A DNA stretch of 64,000 nt from an uncultured Pseudomonas sp. (GCF_943846705.1 NZ_OX044366.1:1612001-1676000), one strand, 5' to 3'; shown: positions 35,217-43,924, numbered from the stretch's first letter. Notes: generated by a model from the sequence alone, not told the origin. A program made the numbers and translations.

Positions 35217-35299
35217 GCGCCGTTGATGCGTATGGTTAACGCCCCATCCGAGCCTGACAAATCTCTACTAGGCAGAGTTTGCTGCAGCGCCCCTCGGAC
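35213..35299 (-). promoter_or_regulatory. S-adenosylhomocysteine (SAH) riboswitch
   Basis: The minus-strand leader matches the SAH riboswitch consensus: CCGAGGGGCGCTGCAGC, a variable hairpin, CAGGCTCGGATGGGGCG and finally AACGGCGCCCA. CCGAG pairs with CTCGG and GGGCGC with GCGCCC. The element sits immediately before ahcY, the standard target. Riboswitches of this class turn expression on when SAH is high. Confidence 0.93.
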
Positions 35300-35347
35300 A
35301 GGTGGCGGGAGCGGCCGGAGCTGTGCCGGTCGCGTGAAACGGAGGCG

Positions 35348-35376
35348 ATTATAGCGAGGCTGACGATTTAGCCCAA
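35348..35376 (-). promoter_or_regulatory. ahcY promoter
   Basis: TTGGGC (35376-35371), a 17-bp spacer, then a consensus TATAAT (35353-35348), on the minus strand. Transcription would start near 35340, about 40 nt before the riboswitch. Confidence 0.75.
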
Positions 35377-35442
35377 GGCTTTCCGTCGCTCCGGTTTAGT
35401 GTGGGTGGTAGCCTTGCTGCCTTGTGAAGTTAAGGACCTGCC

Positions 35443-36063
35443 ATGGGCAATCACAAAATCGAGATTCGCCGGCGCAACGTCGAGAAGATCCTGCTGGCTG
35501 CGGAAAAAGTCTTCGCCGAGAAAGGCCATGGTGGCACCGCCATGGGCGACATCGCCGAAGAGGCCGAGCTGCCACGCTCCAACCTGCACTACTACTTCAG
35601 CACCAAAGACGAGTTGTACCGTGCGGTGCTGCTTGACCTGCTTGAGGTGTGGAAGCAGGACGCGCTGTGCTTCGAGATGTATGACGACCCGCGGGTGGTG
35701 CTCAGTACCTATATCCGCGCCAAGATGAACCACTCGCGCAGCCGCCCGCACGGCTCCAAGGTCTGGGCCAACGAGATCATCCATGGTGCGCCGATGCTCG
35801 GCGCCACCCTCGACGACAGCCTCTACACCTGGGCCAAGATGAAAGAAGCGAAGATCCGCCAGTGGGTCGAAGACAAGCGCATCCTGGCCGTCGAGCCCTC
35901 GGCCCTGCTCTATATGATCTGGGCCTCAACCCAGCACTACGCCGATTTCAGCCATCAGGTCAGTGTGCTTAACGATCACCAGACGCTGTCCGAGCGCCAG
36001 TTCGAGCGCGCGGTGCAGACCGTGACCAGTGTGATACTGCGCGGGATTGGGCTGGAGCCCTGA
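35443..36063 (+). CDS. TetR-family regulator, RutR-like
   Basis: Repressor-type protein of 206 aa with an N-terminal TetR helix-turn-helix (residues about 10-60, NVEKILLAAEKVFAEKGHGG and LPRSNLHYYFSTKDELY) and a C-terminal ligand domain resembling RutR, the uracil/thymine sensor of E. coli. It faces the pyrimidine-degradation genes preA/preT across a shared terminator, so pyrimidines or their breakdown products are the likely ligand (inference). SD AAGGA precedes ATG 35443. Confidence 0.88.
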   Translation: MGNHKIEIRRRNVEKILLAAEKVFAEKGHGGTAMGDIAEEAELPRSNLHYYFSTKDELYRAVLLDLLEVWKQDALCFEMYDDPRVVLSTYIRAKMNHSRSRPHGSKVWANEIIHGAPMLGATLDDSLYTWAKMKEAKIRQWVEDKRILAVEPSALLYMIWASTQHYADFSHQVSVLNDHQTLSERQFERAVQTVTSVILRGIGLEP

Positions 36064-36077
36064 TCGTGACTTGTCGC

Positions 36078-36120
36078 GCCCCTCCCACGAATTGCACACG
36101 ATCCGTGGGAGGGGCTTTAG
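36078..36120. repeat. REP-like hairpin / terminator between tetR and preA
   Basis: Perfect 12-bp arms GCCCCTCCCACG and CGTGGGAGGGGC, a 14-nt loop, then TTTAGCC. The GTGGGAGGGGCTTTAGCC segment resembles common Pseudomonas REP sequences. Convergent gene ends make it a likely bidirectional terminator. Confidence 0.7.
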
Positions 36121-36133
36121 CCGCAAGAGTCAA

Positions 36134-37408
36134 TCAACTGGCCACGCGATACGGATTGCGCGGGTCGTGGTTCCAGTCGAGAAACGGCTTGCCGGTGTCC
36201 TGAGTCACCATCTCGATGCAGTCCTCTACCGGGCAGGTGATCTGACACAGGTTGCAGCCCACGCATTCATCGTCGATTACCTCGTACTTATGCGTCCCGT
36301 CGGCCTGGGGCAGGCTGGCGATGGCTTGGTGCGAGGTGTCTTCGCAGGCGATATGGCAGCGGCCGCAGCCGATGCAGGCGTCCTGATCGATCTTGGCGAT
36401 CACCTGGTAGTTGATGTCCAGGTACTTCCAGTCGGTGGTGTTGCCCACCGCACGGCCGGAGAAGTCTGCGAGGCTGGTGTAGCCCTGGCTGTCCATCCAG
36501 CGCGACAGGCCGTCTGTCATCTCCTCGACGATGCGAAAACCGTGCAGCATGGCGGCTGTACACACCTGCACCGCGCCGCAACCGAGGGCGACGAACTCCG
36601 CCGCGTCGCGCCAGCTGCCGATACCGCCGATGCCGCAAATCGGTAAGCCTTGGGTCTCCGGGTCGCGGGCAATCTCAGCGACCATGTTCAGCGCGATGGG
36701 TTTAACCGCCGAGCCGCAATAACCGCCGTGGGTGCTTTGGTTGCCGACGATGGGGTGGGCGACCATCCGCTCCAGATCGACGCTGGTGATCGAGTTGATG
36801 GTGTTGATCAGTGACACCGCATCGGCGCCGCCGCGATGGGCGGCGCGGGCAGACAGGCGCACGTCGGTGATGTTCGGCGTCAGTTTGACGATCACCGGCA
36901 ACGAGCTGTAGGTCTTGCACCAGCGGGTGACCATTTCCACGTATTCCGGCACCTGGCCGACCGCCGCGCCCATGCCGCGCTCGGGCATGCCGTGGGGGCA
37001 GCCGAAGTTCAGCTCGATGCCGTCGCAGCCGGTGGCTTCCACCAGCGGCAGGATGGTTTTCCAGGATTCTTCGACGCACGGCACCATCAGTGACACGATC
37101 AGCGCGCGGTCTGGCCAGTCCTTCTTTACCTGGGTGATTTCACGCAGGTTGATCTCCAGCGAGCGGTCGGTGATCAGCTCAATGTTGTTGATGCCCTGTA
37201 CCTGGCGGTTGGGGCCAAAGTGCGCCGAGTAGCGCGACGATACGTTGACCGCTGCCGGGTCTTCGCCGAGGGTCTTCCAGACCACGCCGCCCCAGCCGGC
37301 TTCGAAGGCGCGGACCACGTTGTAGGCCTTGTCGGTGGGCGGCGCACTGGCCAGCCAGAACGGGTTAGGTGCCTTAATACCGGCGAATTCGATGGATAGA
37401 TCGGCCAT
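36134..37408 (-). CDS. preA: NAD-dependent dihydropyrimidine dehydrogenase subunit PreA
   Basis: FMN-containing subunit that reduces uracil and thymine to the dihydro forms, the first step of reductive catabolism. It is 424 aa. The dihydroorotate-dehydrogenase-like barrel (residues about 1-310) includes ELNFGCPHGMPERGMGA. A C-terminal ferredoxin domain carries two 4Fe-4S motifs, CIGCGRCHIAC and CVGCNLCQITC. It begins directly after the preT stop on the same strand. P. aeruginosa has the same pair. Confidence 0.95.
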   Translation of the reverse strand: MADLSIEFAGIKAPNPFWLASAPPTDKAYNVVRAFEAGWGGVVWKTLGEDPAAVNVSSRYSAHFGPNRQVQGINNIELITDRSLEINLREITQVKKDWPDRALIVSLMVPCVEESWKTILPLVEATGCDGIELNFGCPHGMPERGMGAAVGQVPEYVEMVTRWCKTYSSLPVIVKLTPNITDVRLSARAAHRGGADAVSLINTINSITSVDLERMVAHPIVGNQSTHGGYCGSAVKPIALNMVAEIARDPETQGLPICGIGGIGSWRDAAEFVALGCGAVQVCTAAMLHGFRIVEEMTDGLSRWMDSQGYTSLADFSGRAVGNTTDWKYLDINYQVIAKIDQDACIGCGRCHIACEDTSHQAIASLPQADGTHKYEVIDDECVGCNLCQITCPVEDCIEMVTQDTGKPFLDWNHDPRNPYRVAS

Positions 37409-38776
37409 TTATGCGGCCTCCACAGTGAGCATCAGGTGAGAGTGGATGGCCTCGGCGGCCAGCTTGCCGTGTTGCACGGCTTGTACGGTGAGGTCCTGGC
37501 CCTGGGCGGTGCAGTCGCCGCCGGCGTAGATGCCGGGCACGCTGGTCTGCAGTTGCGCATCAACCCAGATGCGTTCGCCCTCGCGTTTCAATTCATGGGC
37601 CAGCGGGTCACTCAGGGCTTGGCCGTCAAAGGCCTGGCCGATGGCGCTGAAGATGGCGTCGGCGGCCAGCTCGAAGGTCTGCCCGGTGCTGTGCAAACGG
37701 CCATCTTCCAGGCGGGTGCGGGCGAAGCGCATGCCGCGCACTTGGCCTTGCTCATCGAGCAGCACGTCTTGTGGTTGTGCCCAGGTCAGCAGGCGTACCT
37801 GGTTAGCCTTGGCAATCTCCTGCTCGTGTTCGGTGGCGCCCATCTCCTCAAAACCACGGCGATAAACCAGGTTGACGTCGCGAGCGCCGAGCTTGCTCAT
37901 TTGTACCGCCATGTCGATGGCGGTATTGCCAGCGCCGAGGACGATGCAGCGGTCGGCCACCGGCAGCTGGCTGAGGTCATCGCTTTGGCGTAGCTCGCGG
38001 ATATAGTCGGTGGCGGCGAGCAGGCCCGGCGCGTCTTCGTGTGGCAAACCGAGGCACTTGCTGGCGGCCAGGCCGATGCCGAGGAACACCGCGTCGAACT
38101 GCTGGTGCAGCTCGCTCAGGCTGAGGTCGTCACCGAGTTTGTGCCCGTGACGGATCTCGATGCCGCCAATCTGCAGGAGAAATTCCACCTCGCGCTGGGC
38201 GAAGTCGTCCACCAGCTTGTAGGCGGCGATGCCGTATTCGTTGAGGCCGCCGGCTTTCTCGCGGGCCTCGAAAATCACTACATCGTGACCGTGCATTGCC
38301 AGGCGATGGGCGCAGGACAAACCCGCCGGCCCTGCGCCGACCACGGCGATACGCTTGCCGCTGAGTGGCGCGCGCTGGAAGGGGTGTTCGCTGAACTGCG
38401 CGTTGTCGATGGCGTAGCGCTGCAGCAGGCCGATCAGCACCGGCGCGCACTCTTGCGCGTTATTCCGCACGCAGGCCTGCTGGCACAGGACTTCGGTCGG
38501 GCAAACGCGAGCGCAGCTGCCGCCAAGGATATTCGCCGAGAGGATTTTCTCGGCCGCGCCCTGAACGTTTTCATGGCTGATATTGCGGATAAACGAGGGG
38601 ATGTCGATCTCACTGGGGCAGGCGTTGATGCACGGCGCGTCGTAGCAATACAGGCAGCGGGCGCTTTCCAGAGCAGCTTGGCGAGCATTCAGCGGCGGGG
38701 CCAGATCGCTGAAGCGATCGGCCAATTCGGCTGCGTCGGCATCCGCGCGTGGCAAATGGCTAAGGGTGTCTATCAC
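37409..38776 (-). CDS. preT: Dihydropyrimidine dehydrogenase subunit PreT (GltD-like)
   Basis: Flavoprotein partner of PreA that takes electrons from NADH, 455 aa. Four N-terminal cysteine ligands for iron-sulfur clusters are in CLYCYDAPCINACP and CARVCPTEVLCQQAC. The FAD motif VVGAGPAGLSCAHRL and the NAD motif VLGAGNTAIDMA follow. The preA start abuts its stop. Domain order matches the N-terminal part of mammalian DPD. Confidence 0.93.
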   Translation of the reverse strand: MIDTLSHLPRADADAAELADRFSDLAPPLNARQAALESARCLYCYDAPCINACPSEIDIPSFIRNISHENVQGAAEKILSANILGGSCARVCPTEVLCQQACVRNNAQECAPVLIGLLQRYAIDNAQFSEHPFQRAPLSGKRIAVVGAGPAGLSCAHRLAMHGHDVVIFEAREKAGGLNEYGIAAYKLVDDFAQREVEFLLQIGGIEIRHGHKLGDDLSLSELHQQFDAVFLGIGLAASKCLGLPHEDAPGLLAATDYIRELRQSDDLSQLPVADRCIVLGAGNTAIDMAVQMSKLGARDVNLVYRRGFEEMGATEHEQEIAKANQVRLLTWAQPQDVLLDEQGQVRGMRFARTRLEDGRLHSTGQTFELAADAIFSAIGQAFDGQALSDPLAHELKREGERIWVDAQLQTSVPGIYAGGDCTAQGQDLTVQAVQHGKLAAEAIHSHLMLTVEAA

Positions 38777-38842
38777 GGTTATTGCCTCACGGTTTTGTGG
38801 CTTTTATTGGGCAGTTAACAGCTGATAAGCCGCCGCCCGGCC

Positions 38843-38862
38843 TCTACGGGCCGGTGTGGCGA
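38843..38862. terminator. Hairpin between hydA and preT
   Basis: CCGGCC and GGCCGG arms with a 6-nt loop lie in the 114-bp gap between the dihydropyrimidinase and preT genes. No U tract follows, so any termination would be weak; it may separate expression levels within the run. Confidence 0.35.
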
Positions 38863-38890
38863 AGTAATGTGTAGCGCCGGTGTGCGCGGC

Positions 38891-40330
38891 TTAACGCTCG
38901 ACGGCCGTCGGTCGATTCCGCTCGGCGCGCTTGCTCAGCAAGTCGAACACCGCCGGGTATGGTGGGCGCTCGACATAGCGACCGGCGCTGCGTTCGGCGC
39001 GCAGGTCACCGTCAACCCAGACCAACTTGCCCTGGCTGATGGTGTGGCTGGGGATGCCGCGCACGGTCTTGCCTTCGAAGATGTTGAAGTCGACCTGTTG
39101 GTGATGCGTCTTCGCCGAAATGGTGCGCGTGCCCTGCGGGTCCCAGAGCACCAAGTCGGCGTCGGCGCCGACGCGCAGTGCGCCCTTACGCGGGAACAGA
39201 TTGAAGATCTTTGCCGTGTTGGTGCTGGTCAGCGCGACGAAGTCGTTGATCGACAGCTTGCCGCTGTTCACTCCTTCATCCCACAGCACGGCCATGCGGT
39301 CTTCGATGCCGGCGGTGCCGTTGGGGATCTTGCTGAAGTCATCCCGGCCGGCGGCTTTTTGCTCGGCGCAGAAGCAGCAATGGTCGGTGGCGGTGGTGTG
39401 CAGGTTGCCCGACTGCAGGCCACGCCACAGCGCGGCTTGATGCGCTTTGGGGCGGAACGGCGGGCTCATCACATAACCGGCAGCGGTCTGCCAATCCGGG
39501 TGACGGTAGACGCTGTCATCCAGCAACAGATGCCCGGCCAATACTTCGCCGTACACCGGCTGGCCCTTGGCGCGGGCGTAGGTGATTTCATCCAGCGCTT
39601 CCTGGGTGGAAACATGCACCAGGTACAGCGGCGTACCCAGGGTTTCGGCAATCCGAATGGCGCGGCTGGCCGCTTCACCTTCGACCTGCGAGGGGCGTGA
39701 CAGTGGGTGCGCTTCCGGCCCGGTCATGCCCTGGGCCAGGAGTTTTTGTTGCAGGTGATAGACCAGCTCGCCGTTTTCCGCGTGCACCGTGGGCACTGCG
39801 CCCAGTTGCAGGCAGCGCTCGAAGCTGGCGACCAGGGTGTCATCCGCGGCCATGATGGCGTTCTTGTAGGCCATAAAGTGCTTGAAGCTGTTGACCCCGA
39901 ACTTGGCCACCAGCTCGCCCATTTCGGCGGCGACTTGCTCGCTCCACCAGGTGATGGCGACATGGAAGCCATAGTCAGCGGCGGACTTTTCCGCCCAGCC
40001 GCGCCAGGTGTGGAAGGCTTCGAGCAGCGATTGCTGCGGGTTGGGAATGACGAAGTCGATGATTGAGGTGGTGCCGCCCGCCAAGCCGGCGGCGGTGCCG
40101 CTGAAGAAGTCTTCACTGGCCACGGTGCCCATGAAGGGCAGTTGCATATGGGTGTGCGGGTCGATGCCGCCGGGCATCAGGTACTGGCCGCTGCCATCGA
40201 GTACCTGGCAGCCGGCGGGGGCGTCGAGGTTGTCGCCAATGGCCTGGATCAGGCCGCCAACACAGAGAACATCGGCGCGGTAGCTTTCCTCATGAGTGAC
40301 CAGCGTGGCACCACGGATCAACAGCGACAT
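38891..40330 (-). CDS. hydA: Dihydropyrimidinase (D-hydantoinase)
   Basis: Zinc amidohydrolase of 479 aa that opens dihydrouracil or dihydrothymine to N-carbamoyl-beta-amino acids. The metal ligands are in GGIDPHTHMQLPF, the carboxylated Lys in the FMAYKNAIMAADD stretch and further histidines in TVHAENG and YLVHVSTQEA. It is the second pathway enzyme, upstream of preT-preA on the same strand. The P. aeruginosa equivalent is often called dht. Confidence 0.95.
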   Translation of the reverse strand: MSLLIRGATLVTHEESYRADVLCVGGLIQAIGDNLDAPAGCQVLDGSGQYLMPGGIDPHTHMQLPFMGTVASEDFFSGTAAGLAGGTTSIIDFVIPNPQQSLLEAFHTWRGWAEKSAADYGFHVAITWWSEQVAAEMGELVAKFGVNSFKHFMAYKNAIMAADDTLVASFERCLQLGAVPTVHAENGELVYHLQQKLLAQGMTGPEAHPLSRPSQVEGEAASRAIRIAETLGTPLYLVHVSTQEALDEITYARAKGQPVYGEVLAGHLLLDDSVYRHPDWQTAAGYVMSPPFRPKAHQAALWRGLQSGNLHTTATDHCCFCAEQKAAGRDDFSKIPNGTAGIEDRMAVLWDEGVNSGKLSINDFVALTSTNTAKIFNLFPRKGALRVGADADLVLWDPQGTRTISAKTHHQQVDFNIFEGKTVRGIPSHTISQGKLVWVDGDLRAERSAGRYVERPPYPAVFDLLSKRAERNRPTAVER

Positions 40331-40380
40331 AGCGAACTCCTTTCAGGCTGACCGGTGCGTGCCGGTTCTTGGTGTTATGG

Positions 40381-40422
40381 CCTGTCAGAAGGGCGGTTTT
40401 TATTCCTGCCACTGCTGACAGG
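40381..40422. promoter_or_regulatory. CCTGTCAG / CTGACAGG inverted repeat near hydA
   Basis: 8-bp perfect arms at 40381-40388 and 40415-40422, about 50 bp upstream of hydA. Related half sites recur at 40667-40684. Possible binding site for the RutR-like regulator (inference). Confidence 0.35.
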
Positions 40423-40527
40423 AATTGAATCTAGTCGCTGTTTTGCGATTGGGCAAGAATATTTATTGCGATCAATTTATTCGTATAAGTTATTGAAAAT
40501 AAACGTAAAAATATTAATTACACATAA

Positions 40528-40658
40528 TGGTGCAGGCCCTCACCATTTTGACTCACTTGACAAGAACCAAATATGAACAAGATTTCCTATGCAAAATCAG
40601 GCGTTTGAGCGGGTTGGTGGAGAGACTGCGACAAACGAAAAATTATTGGCCTGCACCA
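40528..40658. promoter_or_regulatory. Distant 11-bp inverted repeat TGGTGCAGGCC / GGCCTGCACCA
   Basis: Perfect arms at 40528-40538 and 40648-40658, separated by 109 bp. The TGCACCA half site resembles an NtrC half site, but neither copy has a good paired half at the spacing NtrC needs. Confidence 0.4.
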
Positions 40659-40666
40659 CTTTGAAT

Positions 40667-40684
40667 CCTGACTAGTTAGACAGG
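40667..40684. promoter_or_regulatory. Imperfect 18-bp palindrome, candidate TetR-type operator
   Basis: CCTGACTAGTTAGACAGG has eight base pairs around a GT centre with one mismatch, a size typical of TetR-family operators. It lies 281 bp upstream of the transporter gene. Confidence 0.35.
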
Positions 40685-40964
40685 CTGGTTGGGCCGAGCT
40701 GGAAAGTGCCTGTAAGACGTTGAGAGAAAAGCCTGATTTTTTATAAAGCCTATAAAAATCATCTGTTTATAAAGGTTTTATCGAGGCAGTAGATGAGCCA
40801 GCAGGTTCTCGGCACGCTTATTGATGGCCCTCGCTATCGAGCTGGCCGGCCCTGAGGTGGAAGAGTACTCCGGCCATCGTGAGCGGCCGATTGGTGGTGT
40901 AAACACTGCCAGGCGGCTGGTCATCCCGATGTGCGAATAATCAGAACAATCACTGGAGAGGCCC

Positions 40965-42452
40965 ATGCAACAGAGCAGATCACAAGTGACTGAACGCGAT
41001 GGCTTGTACGAACTGGCCGCTGGCCCCGACGTACTCGACAGCCCGCGCTATAACCACGACATCGCCCCCACTCAGGTGCACGAGCGCACCTGGAACAAGT
41101 GGCACATCACCGCACTGTGGGTCGGCATGTCGATCTGCGTGCCGACCTACACCCTGGGCGGCGTGCTGACCGCCTACTTCGGTCTATCGGTCAGCGAGGC
41201 ACTGCTGGCCATCCTGTTTGCCAACATCATCGTACTGATCCCGCTGACACTGAATGCCTTCCCCGGCACCAAGTACGGCATACCGTTTCCGGTGTTATTG
41301 CGCTCTTCATTTGGGGTGATCGGTTCCAACGTGCCCTGCTTGATACGCGCCGTGGTGGCCTGCGGCTGGTTTGGTATTCAGACCATGTTCGGCGGCCTGG
41401 CCATTCACCTGCTGCTCGGTTCGATCTTCGAGGGCTGGAAAAGCCTGGGCGGTACCGGTGAGGTGATCGGCTTTATGATCTTCTGGACCCTCAATTTGTG
41501 GGTGGTGCTGCGCGGGGCCGAGTCGATCAAGTGGCTGGAAACCCTCTCAGCACCGCTGCTGGTGCTGGTCGGTGCCGGTCTGCTGGTGTGGGCGTTGCCC
41601 AATGTGTCGATGAGCGAACTGCTGGCGCAGCCGGCGAACCGTCCGGAGGGCGCCAGCGTGACCAGTTACTTTCTCGCTGGGCTGACGGCGATGGTCGGTT
41701 TCTGGGCCACCCTGTCGTTAAACATTCCTGACTTCAGCCGCTACGCCAAGAGCCAGAAGGACCAGATCATCGGCCAGGTCATTGGTTTGCCGTTGACCAT
41801 GTTCCTCTTCGCCGCCCTCGGTGTGGTCATGACGGCGGCTTCGGCCTCGCTGGTCGGTGAGACCGTATCCGACCCGGTCACGCTGATCGGGCATATCCAG
41901 AGCCCCGGCTGGGTTGCCCTGGCCATGGCGCTGATTATCGTCGCCACGCTGTCGACCAACACCGCCGCGAACATCGTCTCGCCGACCAATGATTTCCAGA
42001 ACATCGCGCCCAAGCTGATCAACCGCACCAAGGCGGTGATGCTGACCGGGCTGATTGGACTGGGATTGATGGGTCACGAGCTGCTGAAAAAGCTCGGCCT
42101 GCTGGTCTCTGACCTCAGCCTGGAAAGCGTCTACTCCAACTGGCTGCTGGGTTACTCCAGCCTGCTCGGGCCGATTGCCGGGATCATGGTGGTGGATTAT
42201 TTCCTGATCAAAAAGCAGCGCCTCGACCTGGCTGGTCTGTACCGCGACGACGTCTATCCGGCATGGAACTGGATCGGCTTTGCCGCCTTTGCGGTGCCAG
42301 TGGCGCTCACCCTGTTGTCGCTCGGCAGTAACGCCTTCAGCTGGTTTTATGACTACGGCTGGTTTACCGGCTCCTTCCTTGGCGGCCTGATCTATTTCGC
42401 CTTGTGCAGCTTGCGTAGCGCGCAGCCTGTGGCGGCCAAAGCCCCGGTTTGA
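40965..42452 (+). CDS. NCS1-family nucleobase:cation symporter
   Basis: Inner-membrane transporter of 495 aa with about 12 hydrophobic helices. NCS1 features include the cytoplasmic NHDIAPTQVHERTW opening, GVIGSNVPCLIRAVVACGWF, SLNIPDFSRYAK and NTAANIVSPTNDFQN. Uracil, dihydropyrimidine or hydantoin uptake is the likely role given the neighbouring catabolic genes. SD GGAGAGG precedes ATG 40965. It is transcribed with the downstream amidohydrolase. Confidence 0.92.
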   Translation: MQQSRSQVTERDGLYELAAGPDVLDSPRYNHDIAPTQVHERTWNKWHITALWVGMSICVPTYTLGGVLTAYFGLSVSEALLAILFANIIVLIPLTLNAFPGTKYGIPFPVLLRSSFGVIGSNVPCLIRAVVACGWFGIQTMFGGLAIHLLLGSIFEGWKSLGGTGEVIGFMIFWTLNLWVVLRGAESIKWLETLSAPLLVLVGAGLLVWALPNVSMSELLAQPANRPEGASVTSYFLAGLTAMVGFWATLSLNIPDFSRYAKSQKDQIIGQVIGLPLTMFLFAALGVVMTAASASLVGETVSDPVTLIGHIQSPGWVALAMALIIVATLSTNTAANIVSPTNDFQNIAPKLINRTKAVMLTGLIGLGLMGHELLKKLGLLVSDLSLESVYSNWLLGYSSLLGPIAGIMVVDYFLIKKQRLDLAGLYRDDVYPAWNWIGFAAFAVPVALTLLSLGSNAFSWFYDYGWFTGSFLGGLIYFALCSLRSAQPVAAKAPV

Positions 42453-42463
42453 CGGATAAACAG

Positions 42464-42507
42464 CGCGGGCTTGCCCGCGACGTGATTCAGCAGGCGCGCT
42501 CCTGCGG
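42464..42507. repeat. REP-like double hairpin
   Basis: CGCGGGC-TT-GCCCGCG followed by a second hairpin GCAGG-CGCGCT-CCTGC, between the transporter and amidohydrolase genes. The GCGGGCTTGCCCGCGA core is typical of Pseudomonas REP elements. Confidence 0.7.
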
Positions 42508-42543
42508 TGAGTGCGTAACAGATGACAAGTAGAGGAGTTGAGC

Positions 42544-43827
42544 ATGAACACGGCCACTGAGGTTTTGCAATCCAGCCGCCCGCACGTCAACGGCGAGCGC
42601 CTGTGGCAATCGCTGATGGAGTTGGCGCAGCTTGGCGCCACGGTTAAAGGCGGGGTCTGCCGGCTGGCGCTGACCGATCTCGATCGACAGGCCCGCGACC
42701 TGTTCGTGCGCTGGTGCGAGGATGCCGGCTGCACGGTAAGCGTGGATGGCGTAGGCAACATCTTTGCCCGCCGGCCTGGGCGCAATAATGCACTGCCACC
42801 GGTCATGACCGGCAGCCATATCGATACCCAGCCCACCGGCGGCAAGTTTGACGGCTGCTTCGGCGTGCTGGCTGGCGTCGAGGTGCTGCGCACCCTGAAT
42901 GATTTGGATGTGCAAACGGAAGCGCCGCTGGAAGTGGTGGTGTGGACCAACGAAGAGGGCTCGCGTTTTGCCCCGTGCATGATGGGCTCCGGGGTCTTCG
43001 CTGAGAAATTCACCCTGGAAGAAACCCTGGCCAAGCGCGATGCCGAGGGTGTCAGTGTCGGCGAAGCATTGAACGCCATCGGTTACGCCGGCACGCGCGC
43101 TGTGACGGGGCACGCGGTGGGTGCTTACTTTGAGGCGCATATCGAGCAGGGGCCGATTCTCGAAGATCAGGGCAAAACCATCGGTGTGGTACTCGGTGCC
43201 CTTGGGCAGAAGTGGTTCGACCTCAACCTCAAGGGTGTTGAAGCGCATGCCGGCCCCACGCCGATGCACCTGCGCAAAGACGCGCTGGTCGGCGCGGCGG
43301 CTGTAGTGGCGGCAGTCAACCGGGTGGCCCTGGAGCACCAGCCGCATGCGTGCGGCACGGTGGGTTGCCTGCAGGCTTATCCAGGCTCGCGCAATGTGAT
43401 TCCCGGTGAGGTACGTATGACCCTGGATTTTCGCCATCTGGAACCGGCGCGCCTGGACTCGATGATTGCCGAGGTGCGAGAGGTGATCGAGGTTACATGT
43501 GCCAAGCACGGTTTGAGCTTCGAGATGACGCCGACGGCGGATTTCCCGCCGCTGTATTTCAACCAAGGCTGCGTCGAGGCGGTGCGTGGTGCGGCGGCCG
43601 GGCTGGGCTTGACACATATGGATATCGTCAGCGGCGCCGGGCATGACGCGATCTTTCTTGCCGAGCTGGGGCCGGCCGGGATGATTTTTGTGCCGTGCGA
43701 AGGCGGGATCAGCCATAACGAAATCGAGAATGCGGCGCCAGCCGACTTGGCTGCCGGTTGCGCGGTGTTGCTGCGCGCCATGCTCGCGGCCTCGGTAGCG
43801 CTGGCCAAGGAGAAACAGGCGGCATGA
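42544..43827 (+). CDS. hyuC: N-carbamoyl-beta-alanine amidohydrolase (M20 Zn hydrolase)
   Basis: Third step of reductive pyrimidine breakdown, releasing beta-alanine (or beta-aminoisobutyrate), CO2 and ammonia. It is 427 aa from ATG 42544 with AGAGGAG upstream; an in-frame TTG at 42538 is less likely. Metal-binding blocks include GSHIDTQPTGGKFDG, WTNEEGSRFAP, EAHIEQGPILE and CEGGISHNE. The related allantoate or L-carbamoylase function is possible, but context favours pyrimidines. Confidence 0.92.
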   Translation: MNTATEVLQSSRPHVNGERLWQSLMELAQLGATVKGGVCRLALTDLDRQARDLFVRWCEDAGCTVSVDGVGNIFARRPGRNNALPPVMTGSHIDTQPTGGKFDGCFGVLAGVEVLRTLNDLDVQTEAPLEVVVWTNEEGSRFAPCMMGSGVFAEKFTLEETLAKRDAEGVSVGEALNAIGYAGTRAVTGHAVGAYFEAHIEQGPILEDQGKTIGVVLGALGQKWFDLNLKGVEAHAGPTPMHLRKDALVGAAAVVAAVNRVALEHQPHACGTVGCLQAYPGSRNVIPGEVRMTLDFRHLEPARLDSMIAEVREVIEVTCAKHGLSFEMTPTADFPPLYFNQGCVEAVRGAAAGLGLTHMDIVSGAGHDAIFLAELGPAGMIFVPCEGGISHNEIENAAPADLAAGCAVLLRAMLAASVALAKEKQAA

Positions 43828-43924
43828 TTGGCTGAATTGCCGTCGTATTGTGAGCGCGAGTCATGGACGCCGCTAAGGTTGCAGGCCAAGCTTCGGCTTC
43901 TTTGTCCTGACCTTAGGTGTTGCC

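Larger units (their letters stand above)
40331..40964. other. 634-bp regulatory gap, AT-rich, no convincing gene
   Basis: Divergent control region between hydA (minus) and the NCS1 transporter (plus). Bases about 40440-40570 and 40730-40790 are far more AT-rich than the rest of the window. It holds several inverted repeats described separately. Small frames (for example 40355-40576 plus, 40778-40966 minus) have no recognisable domain or good ribosome site. Confidence 0.7.

Noticed and set aside
40528..40545. Sigma-54 promoter near TGGTGAGGGCCTGCA on the minus strand
   Set aside because: The spacing is one base short of the required -24/-12 distance and the sequence is a weak match.
40355..40576. 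Small plus-strand frame (73 codons) in the same gap
   Set aside because: It crosses the AT-rich regulatory stretch, has no SD and no family resemblance.
40778..40966. Small minus-strand frame (62 codons) in the hydA-NCS1 gap
   Set aside because: No ribosome site, no domain, and it overlaps the transporter's own ribosome site and start.
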